Shown here piece after piece: positions 1-11,240 of a stretch of 64,000 nucleotides of DNA (positions are counted from its first letter, which is position 1; each line of letters begins with the position of its first letter). Source of the stretch: Balaenoptera acutorostrata (taxonomy: Eukaryota > Chordata > Mammalia > Artiodactyla > Balaenopteridae); the NCBI RefSeq assembly GCF_949987535.1, contig NC_080075.1:2108001-2172000 (forward strand). The letters are read 5' to 3'. The notes beneath the pieces are model-generated. The model saw only the letters and a program-made list of their open reading frames with translations, was not told the DNA's origin and did not search any database. The translations under genes were made by a program, and so were the position numbers.

Positions 1-1220
1 CTCCTTACTGTGAGGTCCTTGCAGGCAGCCCTGAAGCTGCATCCAGAGCACTTAGCACACTTCACAGACTGAGCTCACATGCTTGATCCATGTCAACTGA
101 CTGCAGCTGAAATCCTATCAGATTGAAAGGACCACCGTCCGCTCCCTAAACATGATTTCTGAAAATAGAGAAAGGGCAGGGTCTTATGTCTTTTTTTCAA
201 GTTGAATCCCCATGTACATACCTCCCTCGGTTCTAGCGATCCAGTGGTAAACAGGACCTCGTCAGGATGAGGGACCGTGCATCAGGTGGACCATTCTGTA
301 CACACATTATCTTTCGAGGTGCAGTTCATCCCTTCGGAGAAGCACATTTACGAGCTACGTTAGGAAGTCAGAGTTAAACCATTCAACCTCATTATTTTTA
401 TGCCTCTGTGAATCTCAGAGAGAAAACCTGAAATTCACCTTTCTTTTCATAATTATCGCAAATGTAGTTGAGCATCTTTGTTCTTTTTTTTTTTAACAAA
501 GCATTCAGAAGTGAGGGAAATGTGTAACTGGTCAGTAATTAGTAAATAAACTGGGTAGGATCTGCCCAGGGAGAGTTTATAAAAGCACTTGTCTCGGATT
601 CATAAATGTATCAAATTCTAACAATTAGAGCCACATATGTTATCAGCACCTGGTGTGATAACAAGTCGGCTCCCCAGTGATGGGCTCGGTGGTGTTTCTG
701 TTGGGGCCGTGTTTTTTCCTGCCTGCCCACAAATCATCTGTGAAGAGATATTAAAATTTGGAAAATGTTCCTCTAGGGGAAAGTATAAAATATCAACTCT
801 CTATGAAAAATTGTAAATTCAGTGCCTTGACCCTGAGTTCAGACCCACCAGGTGCACGTGGGGAAGGTAACACACACTCTTGGTGGGAAGCCGAGGGTGC
901 TGCTGTGTTGTGCTCCCCTCCCGTGCGTCAGATGTGGCCGTGAGTGTCAGACGTGGCCGTGACCTTAACCTGCCGGCGCTTCCACCCGGGCTGAGGGCAC
1001 CTTGCAGTGACAGAGGGACAGCGTGCATTTGGGTCACTAGACTTTAGATGGCGCTTCCTGTATTTTCAAAGGATCATCCTGGACTCATCCTCTGTGTGCT
1101 AAGCGCTGTGCGTTTCTCTCCCAAAAGGTCAAGTGAGAGCTCGGGGCAGGCCTGGGTGAGTCAGTTAATTAAAGGGACTCTTACCCTTACTCTGAGCCCA
1201 TACTAGAATTAAAATTAAAA
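1..1220. other. Upstream DNA, nothing recognised
   Basis: Ordinary AT-moderate mammalian sequence with short T runs. I see no convincing exon, promoter or intact repeat here. Short open frames are random. Confidence 0.5.
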
Positions 1221-1234
1221 ACGTTACCAGTGGT

Positions 1235-1532
1235 GGGCTTCCCTGGTGGCGCAGTGGTTGAGAATCCGCCTGCCAATGCAGAGGACGCGGGTTTGATCTC
1301 CGGTCCGGGAAGATCCCACGTGCCGCGGAGCAACTAAGCTCATGCGCCACAGCTACTGAGCCTGCGCTCTAGAGCCCGTGCTCCGCAACAAGAGAGGCCA
1401 CCGCAATGAGAAGCCCGCGCGCCACAACAAAGAGTAGCCCCCGCTCGCTGCAACTAGATAAAGCCCATGCGCAGCAACGAAGACCCAATGCAGCCAAAAT
1501 AAATAAATAAAATAAATTTATTTTAAAAAAAA
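1235..1532 (+). mobile_element. CHR-type tRNA-derived SINE, full length
   Basis: The element starts with the GGCTTCCCTGGTGGCGCAGT head, carries the tRNA-like box region and the GGGAAGATCCCACGTGCCG core, and ends in an AAATAAATA/poly-A tail. It is flanked by a perfect 14-bp target-site duplication, ACGTTACCAGTGGT, at 1221-1234 and 1533-1546. The intact duplication shows a retroposition event with little later rearrangement. Confidence 0.93.
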
Positions 1533-1546
1533 ACGTTACCAGTGGT

Positions 1547-3590
1547 TGAAGTTAGGGACTTCAAGTGATTCTCAGTGGTAAGTAGAACGCTGCAGTAATT
1601 TGATGAAAGCACATAGAGTGTCAAATACATGGGGCATTTGAATGAACTGTTCTCTTGTTCCACTTACATATGCTTCAGATACAGGATATCACTTGCAAAT
1701 GAAGAGAGAGGAACCGAAGTGTGGCTTTCCTCTCACCCAAGGAAATAATTTTTCAATCGCTTTCATCATCTAGTTAAGTGGATTTTAATGATTTCATGTG
1801 TGTTGGCTATTAGCCGCCATGCTGCTGGCTGTGACACCCGGCATTCCGCCTGGTGACACCCTCCCCCCACTGCCCGGGGTCTCCACAAATTCTCACAGAC
1901 CGAGGTGTGTCCTGGAGACACACACCCGGCAGAGGAGGCTTTTTGGGTTGGGTCCCAGAGCATCAGGCGTTACTGATATTTATGGTAATATATTACAATG
2001 TGAAAAATCTGTGAAAAGTATTCCATTTTTAAGGACCTTAGCTCTCTGCACACCCTCAAGCCCTTTTAATTTTCCTTGTGAGTCACGCTGTACCAGCTTA
2101 ATAACGTGTGCATTATCGGTGGGTTTCTCTGCACTTTTTAATTATGTTGTCGTTCTGCGCAAGGTTTTCGATAGCTGGACGCGGTTAGAACATTCTGTTA
2201 CCGGTTTCTGGAATTCTGGTGCCAGCCAGGATGGCCTAACCCTGTGATAAACCACCCCCCCCCCCCCCCGCCAGCTTATCTTGTGCTCTTCTGGGGACTC
2301 AGAACCGTCGGATAGTGAAACTGGTTTCCGGTGGATCCCAAGCTTTTAGGAGAGGGTGCGAACTCAGCCTAGACCTCTGTACCGGGCTAGCTGTTTTGCT
2401 TGTTTATTTGTTTGGTTTTCTTTTTTCCAACTGATTTAGACTCGTTGAGAACGTTTACTCTCAGGCAGGGGGCCTCAAAGTCAAGACGATTTTGTGGCCT
2501 CCGAGAAACTGATGATGAATAACTCGGATCTAACAAAGGTCCTGCCTTTCCCTTGCTTACATGTCAGGAATATCTGAAGTAGGTGGAAATTTCAACATTT
2601 GAGGCCCTCTTAGTGAATTACTATGAAGCATTCAGTTTGCTCACCAAAATAATCGTGTCCGTTCTGTTTTTGGAAAGGAAGGCCTTGTTCTGGGTCCGGG
2701 GGCGGAGGTGATACGCACACTGGCCTCAGCTCTCGGCCGGGTGAAAGGTGGAGCATCTCACTGTGGGGCCGTCGGGAGGATTCTTCGTCACGCGGCAGCT
2801 GAGTGACACCCCCAGGTGCCTGTGCCGGTGGCTCTCCCTACCCCTCCCCGCTGGCCGTTTTGCAGACGGGCCCCCTGACAGGCACCCCAAGCCCGTCGAC
2901 CACACCAGGCAAAGGGGGACCTGGCTCCACGCGAGGCGGCCCCAGCGCAGTCCCGACAAACAGGTGAATAAGGGTGATCTGTCTCCCAGGCGCAGAGGCC
3001 CGCCCCCACCCCCGTGTCTAGCCCTCCTTCGTGTCGGGAAGGGGAAAGGCACAGGTGTCGGGGAGCGGGGTCCCCCCGGAGCTGGGGGGCTTCAGCTTCA
3101 GCCTCAGATCCCTGCACTGCTGAGAGCAAAGCCTTGGCTCTCAGCTGAGTTAATGAGAAGCACTAAAAAGCAAACAGATCCTTTCTTCCCTCCCCAGGGT
3201 TCTTCTGCCTTCTGGAAGGGTCTGACTGACAGCTCTGAAGTTGCCCAGGGAGGGGAGACGGCGGCAGGGGCGTCGGCCCTGTGTAAACGCAGCCTCTCCC
3301 TCCCTGACCTAGAAAACAGGCGGAGGGGTCCCTCTGCCCCCATCTCAGCAGGCTCCCCGGGACCAGAACGGTTATCACAGAGTTCAAAGGGCAAGTGTCG
3401 TTTGGGGGCTTCTGGGGGAAAAGAGGAGACGGAATGTGTTTTCTGTTTGCCGGAGGAAATGAACAGAGTTGCCTGGGTTTGGTATTTCCCGGAGTGTCTG
3501 AGTGGAAGGGGCGAAGCTCTGTGCGCAGGGAGCTCCGGACACGCGGCCGCCTTCCCCTGCTCCCCGGCCGCCCCCGCGGGACGGTGCCCT
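1547..3590. other. Upstream DNA with a 16-bp poly-C run
   Basis: No gene is supported. A homopolymer of 16 C lies at 2254-2269. From about 2700 to 3590 the DNA is GC-rich, which opens long frames on both strands (for example + strand 2748-3656). Those frames have no recognisable domains and low-complexity composition. Confidence 0.5.
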
Positions 3591-3703
3591 TCCAGACCCA
3601 GATCCAGATCCTGGCCCAGACCCAGATCCAGATCCTGGTCCAGACCCAGATCCTGACCCAGACCCAGACCCTGATCCAGACCCAGATCCAGATCCAGAAC
3701 CCT
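3591..3703. repeat. Hexamer minisatellite (CCAGAY/CCTGAY units)
   Basis: About 19 degenerate 6-bp units alternate among CCAGAT, CCAGAC and CCTGAC/CCTGGC, with no interruption out of 6-bp phase. Because the period is a multiple of three and the units contain no stop, several frames stay open. One + frame reads as an Asp-Pro alternating tract and the minus strand as Trp-Ile/Val runs. This is a repeat artefact, not evidence of a protein. Confidence 0.9.
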
Positions 3704-3979
3704 AGGGCGTCAGTTGGGACCTCCCTCCCCAGGACTGTCTCAGCGCTGTTCACATCTCTTGTGGGCCGTCCTATGCTTGTGGCATCCTGGCCACCTCCCC
3801 AAGTCCTCTCCAACACCCCCCCACCAACCATTCCTAGATGTGGGAGCTTATCTAATTTACCTTTGTGTCGCCAGCGGCTGGAAAATTCCTCCTGTAGATA
3901 TTTGTTGAATCAAAGACACTCCTTTCATGGCAGACACGGGCTTGTTGCCATCGGGCATGGAGCTCCACCCACCGACTCT

Positions 3980-4355
3980 TTTTTTTTCTTTTTTAAATGA
4001 TTTTTAAAAATATTTATTTATTTGTTTGTTTATTTTCTTTATTTTTTGGGCTGCATCGGGTCTTAGTTGCTTGCAGAACGCGGGATCTTCGTTGAGGCAT
4101 GCAGGATCTTTCATTGTGGTGTGCAGGCTTCTCTCTAGTTGTGGCACGCGAGTTTTCTCTCTCTAGTTGTGGCCCACGGGCTCTGTAGTTTGTGGCATGC
4201 GGGCTCCCTCACTGAGGCGCGAGAGCTCAGTAGTTGTGGCGCGCGGGCTTAGTTGCCCCACGGCATGTGGGATCTTAGTTCCCCAGCCGGGGATGGAACC
4301 CGCGTCCCCTGCATTGGAAGGTGGATTCTTTACCACTGGACCACCGGGGAAGTCC
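3980..4355 (-). mobile_element. tRNA-derived SINE, antisense, long variant
   Basis: It starts with a T-rich tail (3979 onward), runs through the reversed SINE body and ends with the reversed head GGACCACCGGGGAAGTCC. A 15-bp target-site duplication, CCACCCACCGACTCT, flanks it at 3965-3979 and 4356-4370. The body is about 375 bp, longer than most copies here, with extra GTAGTTGTGG-like tandem modules. Confidence 0.92.
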
Positions 4356-4370
4356 CCACCCACCGACTCT

Positions 4371-5004
4371 ATCCCGTGGCTGAGGTGTCTCGGAAAGGGA
4401 TGCATGGCTCTCCTTCAAGAATTCTGTGTTTCATAGGGTGTTTTTTTTTTTACCGCACCCACTCCCTGATTCACGCTCTTCAGCCATAACGAACACATGT
4501 GGGAACAGGTACATTCTGAGGTTAGAAATTTCCTTCTTAAGAAGAGAAGCAAGTTGGCTTCTTGTGATTGTCTCTGAAGCCCCCAGACTACCCTGAGGGT
4601 GGGTGGGTGAGGCTTTTCGTCCTGGGTTCTGTCCTCGCCTCCCCTCAGCCTCTCTCTCTGTCTTTCTCCCACACGTCACGTCATCGCATCCGCATCAACA
4701 CAAGCTCTGTGGAGACGCGGCCGGGGGGTTCCAGGGGCTGATCTCTGCCTTGGGACTTGTACACAGATGCTTGCTTTCTTACGGCAGGTGCTAACAATTT
4801 ATGACCTGCGAGAAGTTTCTTTGCAGTGTAACGGAGGTCAGAATTGGACATTTAATCTGAAATCCACATGGCCCTGAGTTGAGAGTATGGGGAAGCCCTT
4901 TGTAAACTGTAGCGGGCGGTCCCTGCAAGAGACACAGGCTCTGGAGCCAGCAGACCGAGTCTCAGATTCCAGGGCCTCCACTTTGGGGGGATTTATGGGT
5001 GTTA
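4371..5004. other. Upstream DNA, nothing recognised
   Basis: Mixed-composition sequence with no recognisable exon or repeat between the SINE and the following L1 fragment. Confidence 0.45.
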
Positions 5005-6365
5005 TTCTTTTTTCTTTTCTCCTCTCTTTTCTGCTCTTTTAAAAGACTTTTAGAGCAGCTTAAGGTTCCCAGCAAAAGGGAGCAGAACATAGATTTCCCA
5101 CACGCCCTGCCCCACACGCGCACCGCCTCCCCCATTATCAGCATCCCCCCAGATGGTACATTTGTTGCAATTGATGAATCTACACTGACACATCATAATC
5201 TCCCGAAGTCCGTGGTTTACATTCAGGCTCACTCTTGGGCTTGTACATGCTGTGGGCTTAGACGAACACGTAAGGACATGTATCCATCGTAATAGCATCA
5301 GACACAATAGTGTCGCTGCCCTAAAAATCCTCCGTGCTCTGCCCACTCATCGCCCCCGTCTCCCACCCACCTGCTCCTGCAGCCACTGGTCTTTTACTGT
5401 CTCCGTAGTTTTGTGTTTTCCACAGTGTCGTCTAGTTGGGATCCTATGGTAGTTAAATCTCTTCAGACCATCTTCTTTCACTTAGTCATACCCATGTAAG
5501 GTTCCTCCATGTCTTTTCATGGCTCGATAGTTATTTCTTTTTAGTGATGAATAACATCCCACTGTCTGGATGGACCACAGTTTCTTTATCCGTCACCTAC
5601 TGAAGGACATCTCGGTTGCTTCCAAGTTTTGGCAATTATGAATAAAGCTGCTGTGAACATCCGTGTGCAGGTTTCTGTGTGGACATACGTTTTCAACTCC
5701 TTTGGGTAAATACTAGTGAGTGCAACTGCTGGATCGTGTGTTAAGACTACGTTTCGTTTTGAAAGAAATTGCCAAACCATCGTCCACAGTGGCTGCGCTA
5801 TTCTGCATCCCCGCCAGCAATGATGGGAGTTCCGGTTGCACCACATCCTCACCAGCATTTGGTGTTGGTGGTGTCTGGATTTTGGCCGTTCTAGTAGGTG
5901 TGCAGTGGTATCTCATGGTTGTTTTAATTTGCATCTCCCTGATGACACAGGATGTGGAATATCTTATTACAGGCTTATTTGTCATCTGTATATCTTCTCT
6001 GGTGAGGTGTCTGTTAAGGTCTTTGGCGCATTTTTTAATCAGGTTGTTTATTTTATTGTTGAGCTTTAGGATTTCTCTGTATAACTTCAGTAACAGTTTT
6101 TTATCAGATGTGTCTCTTGCAGATATTTTCTCCTCCCTGTCTGTGGCTTGTCTTCTCATTCTCTTGACGTTGCTTTCATGGAGCAGGAGTTTTTAATTTT
6201 AATGAAATCCAGCTTATCAATTATTCTTTCCATGACTGTGCCTCCGGCGTTGTACCTAAAAAGTCATTGTCACACCCAAGGTCATCCAGGTGTTCTCCCG
6301 TGTTATCTCCTGGGAGTTTTACAGTTTTGTGTTTTACATCTATGTCTGTGATTTCTTCTACTTTT
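5005..6365 (-). mobile_element. Ancient L1 (L1M-like) 3' fragment, antisense
   Basis: The reverse complement matches the 3' part of an old mammalian L1: ORF2 C-terminal region and 3' sequence, with hallmark phrases such as the reversed GTGGATAAAGAAACTGTGG-like segment near 5575-5600 and the TGCCAAACCATCGTCCACAG stretch near 5770. Reading frames are broken by many stops and small indels, so it is a dead copy. The divergence suggests it predates the CHR SINEs. Confidence 0.85.
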
Positions 6366-6702
6366 TGTTATAACAAAGCAGGAAAAAGTTAACCAGATTC
6401 TGGGCTTCAGTTTCCTCCTCTGTAAAATGAGAGTCAATGATCTGGGTCTTTTATGACAAGCAGCGGTTTTACGTGTCCATCAGCACATCTGCACCAGGCC
6501 CAAGGGTGACATCTGTAGCTATTTTTACTAGAACACAATCGCTATACAGTGGTAAAAGGACATGGAATTGGCTGTATGACCAGCAAATGCTTTATGGCTT
6601 TTGTGACTTTAGGCCACCCTCCTAAAGGTTTCAGGTTGTTGTTTTGTCATTTCCTTACCTTCTTATGCAACACCTTATCCCAGGGGCATGACTTACAGCT
6701 GA
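6366..6702. other. Upstream DNA with a small MIR-like scrap
   Basis: A short stretch at about 6393-6440 resembles the MIR core (CTTCAGTTTCCTCCTCTGTA). Nothing else is recognised. Confidence 0.45.
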
Positions 6703-6759
6703 TGTAACTTACAGCCCATTGTGTGTGGTGTAAGTTACACACACACAATGTAACTTACA
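6703..6759. repeat. Clustered direct and inverted TGTAACTTACA copies
   Basis: The 11-mer TGTAACTTACA occurs at 6703-6713 and 6749-6759, and its reverse complement TGTAAGTTACA at 6729-6739. Around the inverted copy, 6718-6749 forms a near-perfect 32-base palindrome built from ATTGTGTGTG and CACACACAAT arms. The DNA could extrude as a cruciform, or its RNA could fold into a hairpin. Confidence 0.85.
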
Positions 6760-7384
6760 TTGTTGGGGGGCGGGTGTCTTCCGGTCGCAGAGGTCGTGGG
6801 GTGGAAATTCCCAGACTTTGAGCCTCTGTGGGGCCCAAGCACACAGAATGCTCACCCGCTGCTTCGCGCCCACGTTTGTGTTCACCCGAACGAGCCCCCT
6901 TTGAGGAGGAGTGAATGTCTGCCTATCAGCATGTGCTCATCCAGCCCCTCCCCCTTCCCCACCAGCCCTGCCCTCATCCTTGGAGAGATTCCACCTGCCA
7001 TGAAACACAGCCCCTTGACCAGGTAATGAAGTGTTGGGGAAAAGAAGCAGAAAGACTTTGAAGTTACATGAAACTCATCAGTTCTTTGTTTTTAGTAGGA
7101 TTTTTAGAAATGCCTCAGCCATCCTTGTCTCTGAAAGTAGACGCTTTGCTGATTCTCCGTTGGGTGACATAGTTGTGTGTTCCTGGGTCAGAGTGATGAT
7201 TTGCTCAGTGAATGGAGAAAATGCAGCTTCAATGATGCAGAGAAAATAAGAAAAAAGAGAAAAAAGTCAAAGGGGGTAAACACATAAGGGTCAGATGTCC
7301 AGATCGCTAACGCTGGAATCATGACAAACATTTTCCGAAACTACACCAACCCTGCGGCCCTTCGAGGGAGGCTGAAGGAGATGT
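6760..7384. other. Upstream DNA, nothing recognised
   Basis: No exon-like or repeat-like structure recognised. Open frames here are short and lack domain features. Confidence 0.4.
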
Positions 7385-7465
7385 TGCCAAAGCCAACGGG
7401 ATGTGAGGTCAACCTGGCTCACATCCCGACTCTGCCACTTACCAGCCATGTGACAGCGGGCTGGC
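7385..7465 (+). repeat. MIR fragment
   Basis: The phrase CGACTCTGCCACTTACCAGC followed by CATGTGAC is the conserved MIR core, an ancient tRNA-derived SINE shared by mammals. It is truncated on both sides. Confidence 0.65.
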
Positions 7466-7956
7466 TGAGGGACCCCAAGGGAGATAAGAAAGGACATGAT
7501 ACGGGCCCTTGGTCGATCACGTTTCTTTCCACTTTGGGAGCAAGCTCTGGTTCTAACAGGAAGCTTGGCCTCCCGGAGCTCTGGGGTCCCCCACTTAGTT
7601 ACAGAGGTGACATGTCACTCTGAGTCTTGCTGAACTGCCGTGCACAGTGGGCGCCCGGGGGTCCGTGCTCCTGGGGCATCATGGCTGCTGTATGTGGACG
7701 AGGCAGCAAGGGTGGGTGGTCACACGTGGGACACGCGTGCTGTGCACGTCTGTTCTGCTGGAGCACATGCTTTGTGGTCCCGTTCTCCCATCCAGCTTCA
7801 CTTAGAACACACAGACTCAAAGACACAGCTGTGAAGAACTCCCAAGACAGTGAGAGGGAAGCAGAGAACCAAGGCTGGCTCTTTGCACGTGGGTTCCCAT
7901 GGGGCTACCAGCCACGTGCCCGTGAAGCCGGCCCTAGTGATGTCTGATGGATTCTT

Positions 7957-8274
7957 TTTTTTTTTTTTTTTTTTTTTTTTTTATTTTTGACTGTGCTGGG
8001 TCTTCGGTTCGTGCGAGGGCTTTCTCTAGCTGCGGCAAGTGGGGGCCACTCTTCATCGCGGCGCGGGGACCGCTCTTCATCGCGGTGCGCGGGCCTCTCA
8101 CTTATCGCGGCCCCTCCCGCTGCGGGGCACAGGCTCCAGACGCGCAGGCTCAGTAGTCGTGGCTCACGGGCTCAGCTGCTCCGCGGCATGTGGGATCCTC
8201 CCAGACCAGGGCTCGAACCCGTGTCCCCTGCATTGGCAGGCAGACTCTCAACCACTGCGCCACCAGGGAAGCCC
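7957..8274 (-). mobile_element. CHR-type SINE, antisense, full length
   Basis: A long T run at the left edge is the reversed poly-A tail. The right edge is the reversed SINE head ending CACCAGGGAAGCCC. A 16-bp target-site duplication, TGTCTGATGGATTCTT, lies at 7941-7956 and 8275-8290. Confidence 0.93.
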
Positions 8275-8619
8275 TGTCTGATGGATTCTTAACCTCTGTC
8301 TCCTCTTTGTAACATTGAGGCACTAATAGTACCTATAACTCATAGGCTGTCCTCAGGTTTAATGACTCCATTTATTGCTGACACAGTGGCACACTTGGCC
8401 CCTGGTGGGCTTTACCCTCTCCACTGCCGAGCGAGGCTTCAAACACAGATGGCCTGGTGCAGATGCAGCCGGGGCCACTCGGTGTCACGTCCAGAACCGA
8501 GCAGGCCGCACAGAGGCTTCTGTAAGTCACGGAGGATAAATCTTATTAGCCCTTTGGAAATGAGTCAGTGTCTGCACAAATGAACAGCAAATAAAATAGA
8601 GCGCCTTCAGTGCTTTGAA

Positions 8620-8745
8620 GAGCAACTGGTTTCATATAAGTACAAGACCTGGCTTCCAGCCCCTGTTCCTTTCCCGTGGCAGCTGGCTTCTTCCTCTGCG
8701 TCTCAGCATTCTCACCTGCAAAGTGAGAGCCTCAGAGGCTTAGTG
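8620..8745 (+). repeat. MIR fragment, diverged
   Basis: A degraded MIR core with the order CCTGGCTTCCAGCCC, CTTCCTCTGCGTCTCAGC, CACCTGCAAAGTGAGA is visible. It ends just before the perfect hairpin at 8767. Confidence 0.55.
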
Positions 8746-8766
8746 GGTCCTGAAACTTGGACATCA

Positions 8767-8811
8767 TTTATCTTAGGTCCAGTCTTGCAAGGAGACTGGA
8801 CCTAAGATAAA
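8767..8811. repeat. Perfect 19-bp inverted repeat, 7-nt loop
   Basis: The left arm TTTATCTTAGGTCCAGTCT (8767-8785) and right arm AGACTGGACCTAAGATAAA (8793-8811) are exact reverse complements around the loop TGCAAGG. The stem stops abruptly at both ends. It is not part of any repeat I recognise. It is shorter than a usual microRNA precursor, and a recent template-switch (fold-back) mutation is a simple explanation. Confidence 0.95.
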
Positions 8812-11120
8812 AGCAAAGACATAGCAGTGTATATACAACAGGACGTGATGGGCACCAGTAAACCAGCTTTATCATCGCTGTCCTTTCGCTTGGGCCCTGG
8901 CAGCGGTAGAGCTGGAGACCCTCTCCCCACAGCCGGGGCTTTGCCCACATGCACCTGTCACCGCCATACAGACACCGGCTGTCTTGTAGCCGTTATCGCA
9001 CCCACGTAGAAGGTCTGAACTCGTACTTCCTGCATTTGTTTAAAGGACCCTGCGTGTATAAAGCCCTCCAACAGGGTGCCCTGGCGTAAACACTGTGCAC
9101 AGTCGGCTTTTTCTGGGTGGGGTGAGGTGCCCTAGTTTGCTGCAGCTCCCTTGTCAATGTTCCGGAACTTTGTGAGCCACTTATTAAATTATATGAAAAA
9201 CAAAGGTAGTCAGTTCTCAAAACTCATCAGTTCCTAATGATTTCGTCACATTTTCTGTCCTCTCTCTTCCAGGAGTCCTTTACATCTATGTGCACCTGTG
9301 TGATACAAATACTGACCCAAGATGAGCTTCTGTGCATCTCTTCCCAACTCTGAGTTCAGTGATGACACGTCAGTAGTTTGGAATTGGCCGTGGTGGAAAT
9401 ACTTACACCACAGAAATGGGCAGATGTTAAAAATCAGGTCTCCTCCCCCCACCCCCCTTCCCCGAGAGCCAATTTTAAAACTGTTATCAGCACATTACTG
9501 AATGGGGATGAAATTTAGAGAAGTTCCTTTAGGAAGGTTTGTTACAAGCTGTGTCTATTGTGGACTATTCCAGAACCCACTAGAAAGTGTGGGGAAGGGA
9601 AAAAGGAAAAAGGGGATGAACATTCTTGGAGCATCTTGCCTGGCAGTACACTGATTGGTGTAGAATCTAATGAAAATCCTCTGAAAGTCTGGCTGAGCTG
9701 TATGACGGTACCTCAGCCTTGCAGGGGAGGAACCTGGTCTCTGGTTGGATAACTTGCCCTTATTTATACAGCTTATCAGTGAAGAAATGCATGTCGGAAA
9801 AGTATTTGAATTTAGGTGTTTGTGACTCAGCTCCTTAACAGCTTTCTTCGGTAGAATGGAAATCTAAATATGTTTTGCAAAGGTAATAGTGTTCAGCGCT
9901 CTGGAAAAATTTTTCTAAGTATAATTACACTCTCTTTTTCCTTTCATTCATTTATCTGTGCATCAGGCATGGAAAGTCCCGCTGTTGGTTCTGCCTGTAG
10001 GAGAAGCAGGCACAGGTGCAGCGCCGGGTAGCACAGAAAGTGGCCAGGGAAGGATGCCCAGGCCGGTTCTTGAAAGGTGACAGCCCCAGTTTTCCTGCAG
10101 AGGAAACAGCCCTTGCAGAGGCACTTAGATGTGAGCCGGGCATTGCGTGTGGGATCCAGGGTTGCAGGTGTCAAGGTGGAGGCTGGCTTGGGGAAGGGTG
10201 ACGGGGATTGTGAGATTGCGGTCAGACAGGCGTCTGCGGGTAGTTCTGTGGGTGGTTTGGGGCTTCCTGCGAACCACTTCTTGACCGCACGGTGGGGCAA
10301 GGGTGCAGTGCCCGTCCTCTCTCCCGCCCTTGGATTGCACTCACTCACGCCCCCCATCCGAGGGCCGACATCCAAAGGGAAGCTTCTGCAATGCAGGTGT
10401 CTGGTCCCTGCCCCTGGGATTTTGGTTCAGCAAGTCTGGAGCAGAACCCAGGAGGTTTCATTTTTAACATACGTGCAGCAGTACACACAGAAATATCGTT
10501 CTAACTTCAGTGTCTTCACCACCAGGAAGAGAGGACACACACAGTAATAATAAGGCTCTTCCCAGCTTCACATCCCTGTGACACCCAGTCTCCATCTGTC
10601 CCCACGATCACCTTGTGAGATGTTCAGAGCGGTCGTTACTCCTTATCTTACAGTTGAGAGAACAGAGACGGCAGAGGTTTATTAAGGAGCGCAGGTCCTG
10701 CCATAGCACCTGGGGGACCCACACTTCTCCCCATTTGCCAGCGTGTTTTCCTCGGGGACACAGGCCCCAGGAGTCCTGCCCATGTGCCCTGGATGCCACC
10801 TCGTGGCAGTCTGCTCCGAGGCCAACCTCAGAACCATCGTGCCTTGAACGGGGGACCACCTGGGCTCCCCAGGATGTCTTGAGCTCCATTGGGATGATTC
10901 TACAGACTTTACAGCATAGTAATTTGATTCTTAATGTTCCTCCTATTCAATTCCCGCAGCATTCTGTTCAGCTACTGAACTTTATAAAATTGTGGAAGTA
11001 AAATCCATGATCCGATCTACTTAGTATCATTAGATGACAAGGAGTGTAATGCTAGTAGAAGAGATTTCTGTGGGTTTTAGGTATTTCCATCCATCTCCAT
11101 CTCTTAATGACAGAGAACAA
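8812..11120. other. Upstream DNA with weak ancient-repeat traces
   Basis: No gene is supported. Faint MER5-like (about 10375-10480) and reversed MIR-like (about 10600-10680) segments can be seen. The rest is unassigned. Confidence 0.4.
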
Positions 11121-11124
11121 GACA

Positions 11125-11240
11125 GAACGAGGGTGTGAGCTTGAGCCCGGGGACCTGTGTTCTCATTCTGTCCACCACCAGCCAGCTCTGTAGCCGCAGA
11201 TAACGCACTGCGTGTCCCCAGACCGTGGGTACCTCATTGC
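11125..11240 (+). repeat. Possible MIR fragment
   Basis: The order of motifs (GAGCCCGGGGACCTGTGTTC, then CACCAGCCAGCTCTGTAG, then GTGGGTACCTCATTGCAAAA) follows a degraded MIR. Similarity is weak. Confidence 0.4.

Noticed and set aside
2748..3656. 302-codon + strand open frame
   Set aside because: GC-rich low-complexity translation ending in the hexamer minisatellite, with no domain and no splice context.
5720..6196. 158-codon + strand frame with hydrophobic stretches
   Set aside because: It lies on the strand opposite an old L1 ORF2 remnant; hydrophobicity is a by-product of T-rich antisense sequence.
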